In this document: piece after piece, positions 25,358-32,906 of the stretch
How positions within the stretch are numbered: the stretch's first letter is position 1
How the letters are laid out: each line of letters opens with the position of its first letter
Assembly (NCBI GenBank): GCA_025769875.1
Contig: JAGFNK010000526.1
Coordinates: forward strand, 1 to 36,128
Direction: 5' to 3'
DNA from: Russula earlei
Taxonomy: Eukaryota > Basidiomycota > Agaricomycetes > Russulales > Russulaceae
Length of the DNA: 36,128 nt
Made by a program: the position numbers and the translations under genes
The notes under the pieces: model-generated
What the model saw: only the letters and a program-made list of their open reading frames with translations
The model's database searches: none
What the model was told of the DNA's origin: nothing

Positions 25358-26512
25358 TTAATCCTGTTGTACCAATCTTAACCCGGTATACTGCCACCGC
25401 AGGTAAGGGTGAAAGAAATTCCGGTAAGTAATACGGCTATGCCCCGGTGGTGTAGCTACTGACGCGCCTCTCAGCACCATTTGGTTAATCATAAACTTGC
25501 CATTGTATTCACCAATAGCCCCTGCTGCCTTCTTAAAGCCGGGATAAGGAAGGTATGCGCTATCCGTCCATTCCCACCGGCTACCCCAGTTCAGTTGTGT
25601 AGCCGCCACTTCCCACTCAAACTCCGTTGGCAAACGCATCCCCTTCCACGCAGCAAATGCAGCCGCCTCGTAAAAATTAATATGTGCCAGCGTATCGTTG
25701 TTATTAACCGGCTGAAGACCATTCATGGAATAGTGATGCCACCTGCCTTCTATATGATGCCAGTATAAAGGACTTTGTATGTGATTCGTTTTAACCCAAT
25801 CCAGCCCTTCCGCATGCCAGTATTTAAAATCAGCATAACCACCATCATTTATAAATGCCAGGTACTCCCTATTCGTTACAAGCTCCGTAGCTATGCTGTA
25901 TGGCTGCAGGTATACTTTATGCCTGTTTAATTCATTATCAAAACAAAACCCTTCTCCTTCATACCCTATTTCGTAAATGCCAGCCGGTATGGTGATAAAG
26001 CGATTCCCGGTTGTGGCAGGGGTATTGTTTTCCGCTACCTCGCTATAGGCAGGAAACAAAGGGTTATGCCCGAGTATATACTTAATATCTGTATACAACA
26101 ATTCCTGGTGCTGCTGCTCATGATTCAACCCCAATACAATCAACTCATTCAACGCTTCCGCCTCCTTTGTATTCAAAAACGCATTCATGGCGTTGTCTAC
26201 ATATTTGCGGTACGCATATATTTCATCAACACCCGGACGGCTCAAATTACCCCTGTCCGTTCGTATCACACGTGCGCCTATTGTCTCATAGTAACTGTTG
26301 AATACATAATTGTACTCCTTATTATACTCCTGGTAATTCTTTGCATGTGGCTTTAATAAGAATGTTTCAAAGAACCAGGTAGTATGTCCCAGGTGCCATT
26401 TGGGAGGGCTTACATCAACAACCGGTTGCACCACATAATCCTCTTTTTGCAGCGGTTGGCAAATAGCCTCGCTCCTGCTTCTTACAGCGTTATAAGCGTC
26501 TGTCAGTTTCAT
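25358..26512 (-). CDS. egtB: Ergothioneine biosynthesis protein EgtB (sulfoxide synthase)
   Basis: This 384-residue non-heme iron enzyme joins hercynine to a cysteine-type thiol with O2 to form the sulfoxide precursor of ergothioneine. The DinB_2-like N-terminal half has the metal ligands: WHLGHTTWFFE (His43) and LNHEQQHQEL (His131 and His135). The C-terminal half (about 170-383) is an FGE-sulfatase/C-lectin fold with ATELVTNREYLAFINDGGY, RLPTEFEWEVAA, VLRGASVATPPGHSRITYRNFF and QYTGLRLV. No egtA or egtC is present, so cysteine may be used directly rather than gamma-glutamylcysteine, but that is inference. Its ATG overlaps the egtU stop by ATGA. No EgtE-like lyase is in the window. Confidence 0.94.
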   Translation of the reverse strand: MKLTDAYNAVRSRSEAICQPLQKEDYVVQPVVDVSPPKWHLGHTTWFFETFLLKPHAKNYQEYNKEYNYVFNSYYETIGARVIRTDRGNLSRPGVDEIYAYRKYVDNAMNAFLNTKEAEALNELIVLGLNHEQQHQELLYTDIKYILGHNPLFPAYSEVAENNTPATTGNRFITIPAGIYEIGYEGEGFCFDNELNRHKVYLQPYSIATELVTNREYLAFINDGGYADFKYWHAEGLDWVKTNHIQSPLYWHHIEGRWHHYSMNGLQPVNNNDTLAHINFYEAAAFAAWKGMRLPTEFEWEVAATQLNWGSRWEWTDSAYLPYPGFKKAAGAIGEYNGKFMINQMVLRGASVATPPGHSRITYRNFFHPYLRWQYTGLRLVQQD

Positions 26513-28076
26513 TTTTTATCGATGTATTTTTCTAGTTCGGTAATAGTAGTAATATGCAAACGCTCTGCCTGTTCACGCCGCATCATCAAAGCATAGGCAT
26601 TGTTAAAGCCAACGGGCTGCAGCCACTTCAGGTGATAGTTAGTATGAAACCGATCTTTCACAAAGCTGTACACCTTGTCCTTATCCTGTATGATGGCATT
26701 CACTTCCCCTGGGGATGCGTGTAAGATCACCAACAGGCCTGTACCCGTATACTCAGGGTATAGATCTATCTGGTCGTTCACCAGGGCATCAAAACAAATC
26801 CTGGTGCCACCTAAACCTTGTTTGGTACTTACCTGTAAATCGGTATAACCCTTCAATAAGCATTTTGTATAAGCTGCTCAATATGTATTGCTCCCCGAAT
26901 ATTTTCGAACCTATGCGGATCATGCCCTTCTGCCCGTTACGGGATGGTTTCCACAATTTGTTAGCCAGTAAAAAATCCTTCGCTACCTGTTCCGGTGTTT
27001 GTTTCAGGTGATCAGTACGGTAATTAAGATCCGTCATAATAGAATCATTGATCAATCCCGAAAGCTTGTTCAACGAACCCTCCAGCTCCGGGTATTGCTG
27101 CAACACCTCTTCCCGTACTACGGGTGCTACATAATAGGGGGGAAAAATATGTTTATCATCTTCCAGTATCTTCAGGTCAAAAGCTTTTAAACCGGCCATC
27201 CGTACTATAACCACTGATCACATCCAGCTTTTTATCATAAGCCGCTTGGTACATAATCGCATCACTGATCACCACTGTTCGTATCGCCAGACCATATTGT
27301 TTTCGAAGCCCTATATCACCATCCTCACGACCCATAAATTCAGGTGTAAAGCCAGCCAGTAATTTGCCGCCATAAGCAGCAGGTAATAAATAGAAAGAGG
27401 ACAAAACCAATGTAAGTGCAGGCAACAGAATGATAGCCAAACGAAGTTTTTTTATATTGAACCGTTGTATAACGGAAAGCAGTAAGTCCAGCAGGATGGC
27501 CAATGCAGCAGCAGGAATAGCGCCTGCCAATATCATATTGCTGTTATTCAGTGATATGCCCCCGAATATAAATTCACCCAGGCCACCTGCCGCAATATAA
27601 GCAGCCAATGTAGCAATGCCCACATTGATAACGGTAGCCGTACGAATGCCTGCCAGTATCACCGGCATAGCCAGGGGTAGCTCTATCTTAAATAGTAATT
27701 GCATGGCATTCATGCCCATGCCTTTTGCCGCTTCTTTAATGGCTGTATCAACGCCTGTAATACCTGTAAAAGTATTACGAATAATAGGCAGTAATGCATA
27801 TAATAGTAAGGCTATAATAGCGGGTCTGGCACCAATACCGGCCAATGGTATCAAAAAGCCAAGTAATGCTATACTCGGTATGGTTTGTAATACACCCGCA
27901 ATGCCCAGTACAATGCCTGATAATCTTTTGCGATGTGCAATCAGTATACCCAATGGCAACCCTATTAGTATAGAAAGAAAGAGTGAAATAAAAGTCAGCC
28001 CGATGTGTTGCAGGGTTTGCTCACATAACTTACCGGATTGCTCCGCCATGAATTGCCACAATGTTTGCTCTTTCAT
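26509..28076 (-). CDS. egtU: EgtU-like ABC permease with fused, circularly permuted binding domain; two one-base indels
   Basis: From the ATG at 28076, residues 1-235 are a ProW-type permease (about six helices; the EAA loop is AAKGMGMNAMQLLFKIELPLAMP at 117-139). A quaternary-amine-type binding domain follows, in reversed half order: first the usual C-terminal half (AGFTPEFMGREDGDIGLRK, DVISGYSTDGR, then AFDLKILEDDK, FPPYY, LNYRTD, EQVAKDFL), then the usual N-terminal half (IRIGSKIFGEQYIL, GLGGTRICFDAL, DLYPEYTGTG, WLQPVGFNNAYALMMR) ending EKYIDKK. Two extra bases break the frame, one in 27185-27191 and one in 26847-26851; removing both gives 521 residues. Both ends overlap neighbours by ATGA. 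The context makes ergothioneine the likely ligand; glycine betaine or choline is the alternative. Confidence 0.85.
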
Positions 28077-28804
28077 CGTGCAGTAAGTTTATAGTTCGCA
28101 AAGAAATCTTTTACAAATTCAGTAGCAGGCTCGTTAAGCAATTGTGCAGGTGTGCCAACCTGCACAATCTTCCCATTGTTCATCAGGCATATCGTATTGC
28201 CCAGTTCAATAGCTTCCGCAATATCATGGGTCACCATCACAATGGTTTTCTTTGTCAGTTCATCCAGGTGAGCAAACTCCTTACGAATAGCTGTGCGGGT
28301 AATAGCATCCAGCGCGCCAAAAGGTTCATCCATCAATAGTACAGGCGGATAGGCCGCCAATGCGCGGGCTATGTTCACTCTTTGTTGTTGCCCCCCGCTT
28401 AATTGCGAAGGATATTTATCCAGCCAGTCATGCTGCAATTGCAGTTTATCAACCAGCTCATTCACGCGTTCACCTGTCTTGTTCTTATCCCATTGCAATA
28501 AGCCGGGCACCACGCCAATATTCTCACGTACGGTATAATGTGGAAACAGGCTGTTGTTTTGTAAAACATAGCCAATGCCTCGTCGCAGTATCTCCGGCTT
28601 CTCTGCAAAAACGTTCTTACCATTCACAATGATGGTTCCTTTATCAGGCTCCAGCAAGCGATTGATCAGCCGTAACGTGGTTGTTTTCCCGCAACCACTG
28701 GTACCTATTAATATAAAATTCTCTCCTTCCTTCACCTCAAAAGAAATATCATTCACAGCAATAGTGGATCCGAAAGATTTGCTCACATTCTGTATGCTGA
28801 TCAT
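28073..28804 (-). CDS. egtV: EgtV-like ABC transporter ATPase (ProV/OpuCA family)
   Basis: This 243-residue ATPase powers the adjacent EgtU-like permease. Walker A is GTSGCGKT (34-41), the Q-loop Gln82 lies in VLQNNSLFPH, the signature LSGGQ is at 135-139, Walker B LLMDE at 156-160 and the switch His193 in VTHD. Unlike many OpuCA/ProV ATPases it has no C-terminal CBS pair, so osmotic-strength sensing through CBS domains is absent, which argues mildly against an osmoprotectant role. It begins 3 bases after the oxidoreductase stop and its own stop overlaps the permease start by ATGA. Confidence 0.92.
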   Translation of the reverse strand: MISIQNVSKSFGSTIAVNDISFEVKEGENFILIGTSGCGKTTTLRLINRLLEPDKGTIIVNGKNVFAEKPEILRRGIGYVLQNNSLFPHYTVRENIGVVPGLLQWDKNKTGERVNELVDKLQLQHDWLDKYPSQLSGGQQQRVNIARALAAYPPVLLMDEPFGALDAITRTAIRKEFAHLDELTKKTIVMVTHDIAEAIELGNTICLMNNGKIVQVGTPAQLLNEPATEFVKDFFANYKLTAR

Positions 28805-28807
28805 TCG

Positions 28808-30196
28808 TTAATGGTTATCTAAAGCCATGAATAAATTATTGATCGACTCCGAATAAGTAGGATGAGAAAAAATGTTTTCCCTCAACTGCTCATAGGTAAT
28901 ATCCCCCAGCATCGCTATTTGTAATAGCGACATCAGTTCCCCGCCCTGTGCACCCAATATGCCAACACCCAATATCTTTTTGGTATCAACATCTACTATC
29001 GCCTTCATCAGGCCTCTTGTTTCTCCTGTTTCAACACCACGGGCCACATACGCCATAGGCAGCTTCGCTACTTTAAAATTCAACCCGCTTTTTTTAGCCT
29101 CCTCCTCGTTCATACCCACCCTGCCCAGTTCCGGATCGGTAAACATACAATAGGGCACCATCCTTTTTGTAACAGAGATGTTCGCATGGTCCACCAGGTT
29201 CTTAAAAACAACCAGGTAATCATTATAAGAAATATGTGTAAAAGCAGGGCCTCCCTTTACATCACCCAAGGCATATATGCCGGGAACAGCTGTCTCTAAT
29301 CGATCATTCACTTTTATATATCCTCTCTCATCTGTTTCAACACCCGTTTCGTGTAACTGTAGTTGGTCTGTATTAGGCACCCTTCCTGCCGCCAGTAACA
29401 GTGTGGAACCTGTGATGATCTGTTCCTTTCCATCAATGATAATAGTGATGGTAACAGTGTTATTAGTATCCTGCGCCACTTTTTGAATGGCCACACCTAA
29501 GTGTATGGTAATGCCTTCCTCTGTCAAAATTCGTTTCATTTCATCTGCAATGTCTTCATCTTCCTTTGGCAGAAAGCGGGGAGAGTGTTCCAGTATGGTC
29601 ACCTGGCTGCCATAGCGCCGGAACATTTGCCCGAACTCAAGGGCTATATAGCTACCGCCGATGATCAGTAAATGCGCAGGGATAGATACAGCATCCAAAA
29701 TAGTGGTAGAAGTAAGATAGGGCACGTTTTGCAAGCCCTCAATAGCAGGAACAGCCGTACGCCCACCTGTATTGATAAAAATATATTCTGCAGTACAAGT
29801 GGTTTTGCCACCCTCTTTCAAAGAGATAGTAACTTGTTTAGGTCCGGAAAAAAAAGCTTCTCCGTAGATCAGCTCTATATTAGCTATGGACACAAGACTT
29901 CTTTCAGTACTGCTACGAAAATCAGTAACGATCTTATTCTTTCTTGCTATCAATGCAGGCAGATTGACAGAAACCGTACCCACTGTTATACCATACTCAC
30001 TGGCCCTGCGCGCCTGGAAAGCATTCTTAGCAGATGCCACCATTGCTTTGGTAGGCGTGCAGCCATAATTAATACAGGTACCACCTGTATATTGCCGCTC
30101 TATAATAGCCACTTTCCATCCTTTACCCGCCAATCGTCTCGCCAATGGTGTTCCGGCCTGGCCGGAACCTATAATGATAGCGTCATATTTTTTCAT
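28808..30196 (-). CDS. FAD-dependent disulfide oxidoreductase, mercuric-reductase-like; candidate thiol-disulfide reductase of the ergothioneine operon
   Basis: This 462-residue flavoprotein belongs to the class I pyridine-nucleotide disulfide oxidoreductases. Seen: the FAD fold YDAIIIGSGQAGTPLARRL, the redox pair Cys41 and Cys46 in GGTCINYGCTPTKA, the NAD(P)H fold LLIIGGSYIALEFGQMF, YALGDVKGGPAFTHI, and the C-terminal dimerisation domain with HPTYSESIN supplying the active-site His. The N- and C-terminal metal-binding cysteines of true mercuric reductases are absent. A frame opening at 30247 exists, but ATG at 30196 (MKKYDAIIIG) fits the family. It lies between egtD and egtV, so reduction of ergothioneine disulfide or another small disulfide is a reasonable guess. 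Confidence 0.88.
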   Translation of the reverse strand: MKKYDAIIIGSGQAGTPLARRLAGKGWKVAIIERQYTGGTCINYGCTPTKAMVASAKNAFQARRASEYGITVGTVSVNLPALIARKNKIVTDFRSSTERSLVSIANIELIYGEAFFSGPKQVTISLKEGGKTTCTAEYIFINTGGRTAVPAIEGLQNVPYLTSTTILDAVSIPAHLLIIGGSYIALEFGQMFRRYGSQVTILEHSPRFLPKEDEDIADEMKRILTEEGITIHLGVAIQKVAQDTNNTVTITIIIDGKEQIITGSTLLLAAGRVPNTDQLQLHETGVETDERGYIKVNDRLETAVPGIYALGDVKGGPAFTHISYNDYLVVFKNLVDHANISVTKRMVPYCMFTDPELGRVGMNEEEAKKSGLNFKVAKLPMAYVARGVETGETRGLMKAIVDVDTKKILGVGILGAQGGELMSLLQIAMLGDITYEQLRENIFSHPTYSESINNLFMALDNH

Positions 30197-30224
30197 GGAA
30201 TAATACCTGTTTAGGAAGTGATGA

Positions 30225-31226
30225 TTAGTTCGCAACCCATATGGCATCTACGAACCAGTTCTGGCTATCCGTTAAATAACGGAAGCGTTGAAACCCATTA
30301 GTAGCTGCCATATGATCGATTTGTTCAACAGTATGTTTCTGGGATATCTCCATCCATATACACTCATCCTTTTTAAAACACACTGTCTCAGTATGAAAAT
30401 GAACCTGCATATCCTCCAGGCAAACAAGATAGCTTTTACACGCGCCTGTCTCCGGATCATAACTGCAATAATGTTCAAAGCTGTCGATACTAAAATCCGT
30501 ATGCAATTCCCGGTTCATACGCCGCAACAGGTTCAGGTTAAACCGTCTTGTAATACCCTCCCTGTCATCATAAGCATTCCGGATAACAGCAGGATTCTTC
30601 ACCAGGTCAAATCCAATGATCAGCATATCACCCGGGGTAAGATACCGGCGAAGACCCTTGCAAAAAGCATGGCTCTCTTCTATAGTCATGTTGCCGATAT
30701 TACCGCCCAGGCACATAACAACCTTCCTGTTACCGGCTTGATGGCTCAATTGCTCAAGCATGCTAAAGTACTCCCCGTTCAATCCTGAAACCTTTATACC
30801 AGGAACTGATTCCGGGAGTTCTTTCTCCAAATGACGAATGATGTTCTGCGAGATATCGATGGGTAGATAATTAAAATCAGCGCCGGCTTTTATCAACCCT
30901 CTAAATAAGTGTATGGATTTGGTACAATCGCCCGGGCCTAATTCAACCAGGTCAAATGGTTCATCACTTTCCATAATGCTATTCACCAGTTGCCCGGTTT
31001 GTTGGGTAAAGATTTCCATTTCACATCGCGTCAAATAATAATCCTCGCAGTTCATGATGTCCTGGAAAAGTTTATCACCAATGGCATCATAAAAATACTT
31101 GGAAGGCAGTTGTTTCGGGCTCATTCGCAAACCCTGCATTACCTCATCGTAAAATGTCTGGTTATCCGGAGATTGATTTTTGGTTCCCTGGTTAAGCGGT
31201 TCCTCACATGTTGCAGTAGCAATCAT
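30225..31226 (-). CDS. egtD: L-histidine N-alpha-methyltransferase EgtD
   Basis: EgtD adds three methyl groups to histidine with SAM to form hercynine, the committed step to ergothioneine. The 333-residue protein has the family marks: LPSKYFYDAIGDKLFQDIM at 40-58, CEDYYLTRCEMEI, SAM motif I FDLVELGPGDCTKS (91-104), YLPIDIS, VMCLGGNIGN, DMLIIGFDLVKNP and FNLNLLRRMNRELHTDF. It is the first gene of the operon, 28 bases ahead of the oxidoreductase. The ATG at 31226 is taken as start; it gives an N-terminus slightly longer than usual but no better candidate lies inside. Confidence 0.95.
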   Translation of the reverse strand: MIATATCEEPLNQGTKNQSPDNQTFYDEVMQGLRMSPKQLPSKYFYDAIGDKLFQDIMNCEDYYLTRCEMEIFTQQTGQLVNSIMESDEPFDLVELGPGDCTKSIHLFRGLIKAGADFNYLPIDISQNIIRHLEKELPESVPGIKVSGLNGEYFSMLEQLSHQAGNRKVVMCLGGNIGNMTIEESHAFCKGLRRYLTPGDMLIIGFDLVKNPAVIRNAYDDREGITRRFNLNLLRRMNRELHTDFSIDSFEHYCSYDPETGACKSYLVCLEDMQVHFHTETVCFKKDECIWMEISQKHTVEQIDHMAATNGFQRFRYLTDSQNWFVDAIWVAN

Positions 31227-31534
31227 AATATGTTTAATTTTAAGTAAGCTGGTTAATGATGCAGAATAAAGGCAGCGTATCTGCCCGGCAAATCTTATTA
31301 ATGCTTTTTGAGAGGAACAATGACATTTATCACAATATCTGTAAACACATTGTCTGAGGGTTGCTTTCTACGGGTAAACAGGCCTTACAACAAAGTGCAT
31401 ATACTCACCTGTCAGCCTATTTACATTAAAGATAATAAAAAAGTATGCCCCTGGTAATAGTATATGGCAGCTTTCTTATTTTTAATCGTCAGCCTAAAAA
31501 TAAAAATGGCTAAAACACCATAAAACAGGCCAAT
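31227..31534. other. Intergenic stretch between egtD and the VOC gene
   Basis: This 308-base stretch is divergent. It holds the candidate egtD promoter and, within the egtD leader, a short perfect hairpin GGCAG/CTGCC (31271-31285). I find no gene, tRNA or known riboswitch in the rest, and no convincing promoter for the VOC gene. Confidence 0.5.
31289..31320 (-). promoter_or_regulatory. Candidate promoter of the ergothioneine operon
   Basis: On the minus strand TTG (31320-31318), a 21-base spacer and AAGATTTG (31296-31289), one mismatch from TAnnTTTG. It would give a leader of about 55 bases for egtD. No operator is recognised with confidence. Confidence 0.4.
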
Positions 31535-31897
31535 ATGAATTTTTTAAACATTCGGGCATTTGTTCCCTCCGGTAAGGAATATGAAAAATCAAAACAACTG
31601 TTCCAGGAACTGGGTTTCGATATCAGCTTTGACGGGGGTAGCTATACCAGCTTTGAAAAAGACGGATGCAGATTCTTTTTACAGAACTACGATAGCGGAG
31701 ACTGCACACAACATTTTATGATGGCTGTAGGCATCAGTAATGCCGAAGAATTCAGGAATGCCGTTATGGAAAAAAAGCTGGTGGAAAAATATGGTATCAA
31801 AGTATGGCCCATTGTAGAGCAGCCTTATGGCAAAGAAGTTTGTATAGCAGATATTGCCGGGGTGCTCTGGCATTTTGTAGAACCACCGGCTAAATAG
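31535..31897 (+). CDS. VOC-family (glyoxalase/bleomycin-resistance-fold) protein
   Basis: This 120-residue single-domain protein has the VOC pattern of paired beta-alpha-beta-beta-beta units: NIRAFVPSGKEYEKSKQLFQ at the start, a central CRFFLQNY strand, GISNAEEFRNAVMEK and the closing DIAGVLWHFVEPP. VOC proteins range from metal enzymes to drug-binding proteins; few metal-ligand residues are clear here, so the function is open. It is a single gene upstream of and convergent with the tRNA-Gln. Confidence 0.82.
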   Translation: MNFLNIRAFVPSGKEYEKSKQLFQELGFDISFDGGSYTSFEKDGCRFFLQNYDSGDCTQHFMMAVGISNAEEFRNAVMEKKLVEKYGIKVWPIVEQPYGKEVCIADIAGVLWHFVEPPAK

Positions 31898-31911
31898 CCA
31901 TTCCCCTCCCC

Positions 31912-31943
31912 AAAAAATAAAACCCCTCGTAAAACGAGGGGTT
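31912..31943 (-). terminator. Terminator of tRNA-Gln
   Basis: AACCCCTCGT (31921-31930) pairs perfectly with ACGAGGGGTT (31934-31943) around a 3-base loop. On the minus strand it is followed by TTATTTTTT-like sequence. It begins 6 bases after the tRNA 3' end. Confidence 0.88.
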
Positions 31944-31948
31944 AACTG

Positions 31949-32019
31949 TTGCCCGACCTGGATTCGAACCAAGACATACTGAACCAAAATCAGTTGTACT
32001 ACCCTTATACTATCGGGCA
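31949..32019 (-). tRNA. trnQ: tRNA-Gln (anticodon TTG)
   Basis: The minus strand folds as a cloverleaf of 71 bases: acceptor TGCCCGA with TCGGGCA, a D arm around AGTATAAGGGTAGTAC, an anticodon stem ACTGA/TCAGT with the 7-base loop TTTTGGT giving anticodon TTG, and a T arm with GGTTCGAATCC. The CCA end is not encoded, normal for Bacteroidota. A good promoter and a terminator flank it, so it is a single-gene unit. Confidence 0.95.
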
Positions 32020-32026
32020 ATCCGCG

Positions 32027-32044
32027 CTAATCATTTCTGATTAG
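32027..32044 (-). other. Hairpin with GAAA tetraloop in the pre-tRNA leader
   Basis: In the minus-strand transcript CTAATCA and TGATTAG pair perfectly around GAAA, a stable GNRA loop. It starts at about the first transcribed base of the tRNA-Gln precursor and ends 7 bases before the mature 5' end. Confidence 0.5.
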
Positions 32045-32049
32045 GGGTG

Positions 32050-32080
32050 CAAAAATAGGGGGGGAGCCAAAATGTTCCAA
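32050..32080 (-). promoter_or_regulatory. Promoter of tRNA-Gln
   Basis: On the minus strand TTG (32080-32078), a 20-base spacer and TATTTTTG (32057-32050), an exact TAnnTTTG match. The start of transcription would be near 32045. Confidence 0.75.
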
Positions 32081-32191
32081 AAAAAATATAGGGATCATCG
32101 GATAGCCGGGCTTTATTACCAGCCTTTACTCACACACAACCACCCCCACATTGATACAATTAGTCTTTACCTTTAACACAAATCAACAGGA

Positions 32192-32872
32192 ATGTTTAGC
32201 AAAATATTTTTAATCGCTCTCTTTGTATGCGGAATGATAGTAATGTCCTGGAAGCACGACAGGAGGAAAAAGGTCGTATTTTTTGGTGATTCCATCACAC
32301 AACAAGGTGCAGGTCCCGGTGGCTATATTACAAAGATTGACAGTATATTAAAACACGAAGGAATTGAGGATAAATACCAATTGATCGGTGCAGGTGTTAG
32401 TGGCAATAAGGTGTATGATTTATACCTCCGCATGGAAGAAGATGTATTATCAAAATCCCCGGATATAGTAGTCATATATGTAGGCATCAACGATGTATGG
32501 CATAAGCAAACTTCCGGCACGGGAACCGACTACGATAAGTACGGAAAGTTTTATACAGCCATGGTAAAAAAGCTACAAGCTATAGGCGCTAAGGTAATAG
32601 TATGTACCCCTTCTGTAATAGGGGAACGAACAGATAACAGCAATGCACAGGATGGTGATCTTAACTTATACAGTAAATGGATCAGGGATTTCGCCGCAAC
32701 CAATAACCTGCCACTGGTAGACCTTCGTAAAGCATTTATCGAATACAATTTACAACACAATCCTCTCAACAATGAGAAAGGCATTCTCACTGTAGACAGG
32801 GTACACCTCAACCCACAAGGGAATATATTGGTAGCTGACCAAATGTGGAATGCGATCAGGCAGGTACAGTAA
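32192..32872 (+). CDS. SGNH/GDSL-family hydrolase, secreted or membrane-anchored
   Basis: This 226-residue protein starts with a hydrophobic segment (IFLIALFVCGMIVM) acting as signal or anchor. It has all SGNH blocks: VVFFGDSITQ with Ser34, GAGVSGNKVYD with Gly71, VIYVGINDVW with Asn100, and TVDRVHLN with Asp202 and His205. Such enzymes are esterases, for example acetyl-esterases acting on carbohydrates; the substrate is unknown. The HDAC-like gene follows 34 bases after the stop and may be co-transcribed. A weak -7-like TACCTTTA lies at 32168-32175. Confidence 0.9.
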   Translation: MFSKIFLIALFVCGMIVMSWKHDRRKKVVFFGDSITQQGAGPGGYITKIDSILKHEGIEDKYQLIGAGVSGNKVYDLYLRMEEDVLSKSPDIVVIYVGINDVWHKQTSGTGTDYDKYGKFYTAMVKKLQAIGAKVIVCTPSVIGERTDNSNAQDGDLNLYSKWIRDFAATNNLPLVDLRKAFIEYNLQHNPLNNEKGILTVDRVHLNPQGNILVADQMWNAIRQVQ

Positions 32873-32906
32873 TGTTGTATAGTTGTAAATGTTAGGAACG
32901 GTTGGT

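Noticed and set aside
26509..27214. Two separate small genes for partial binding proteins
   Set aside because: Neither has its own signal peptide or sensible start, and conserved motifs run across the joints; they are parts of egtU after two indels.
26509..28804. A glycine betaine/proline betaine osmoprotectant transporter
   Set aside because: The family is right, but the ATPase lacks CBS domains and the genes are locked inside an egtD-egtB operon. It is kept as an alternative, not the main call.
28808..30196. True mercuric reductase
   Set aside because: No N-terminal heavy-metal domain, no C-terminal Cys pair and no mer genes nearby.
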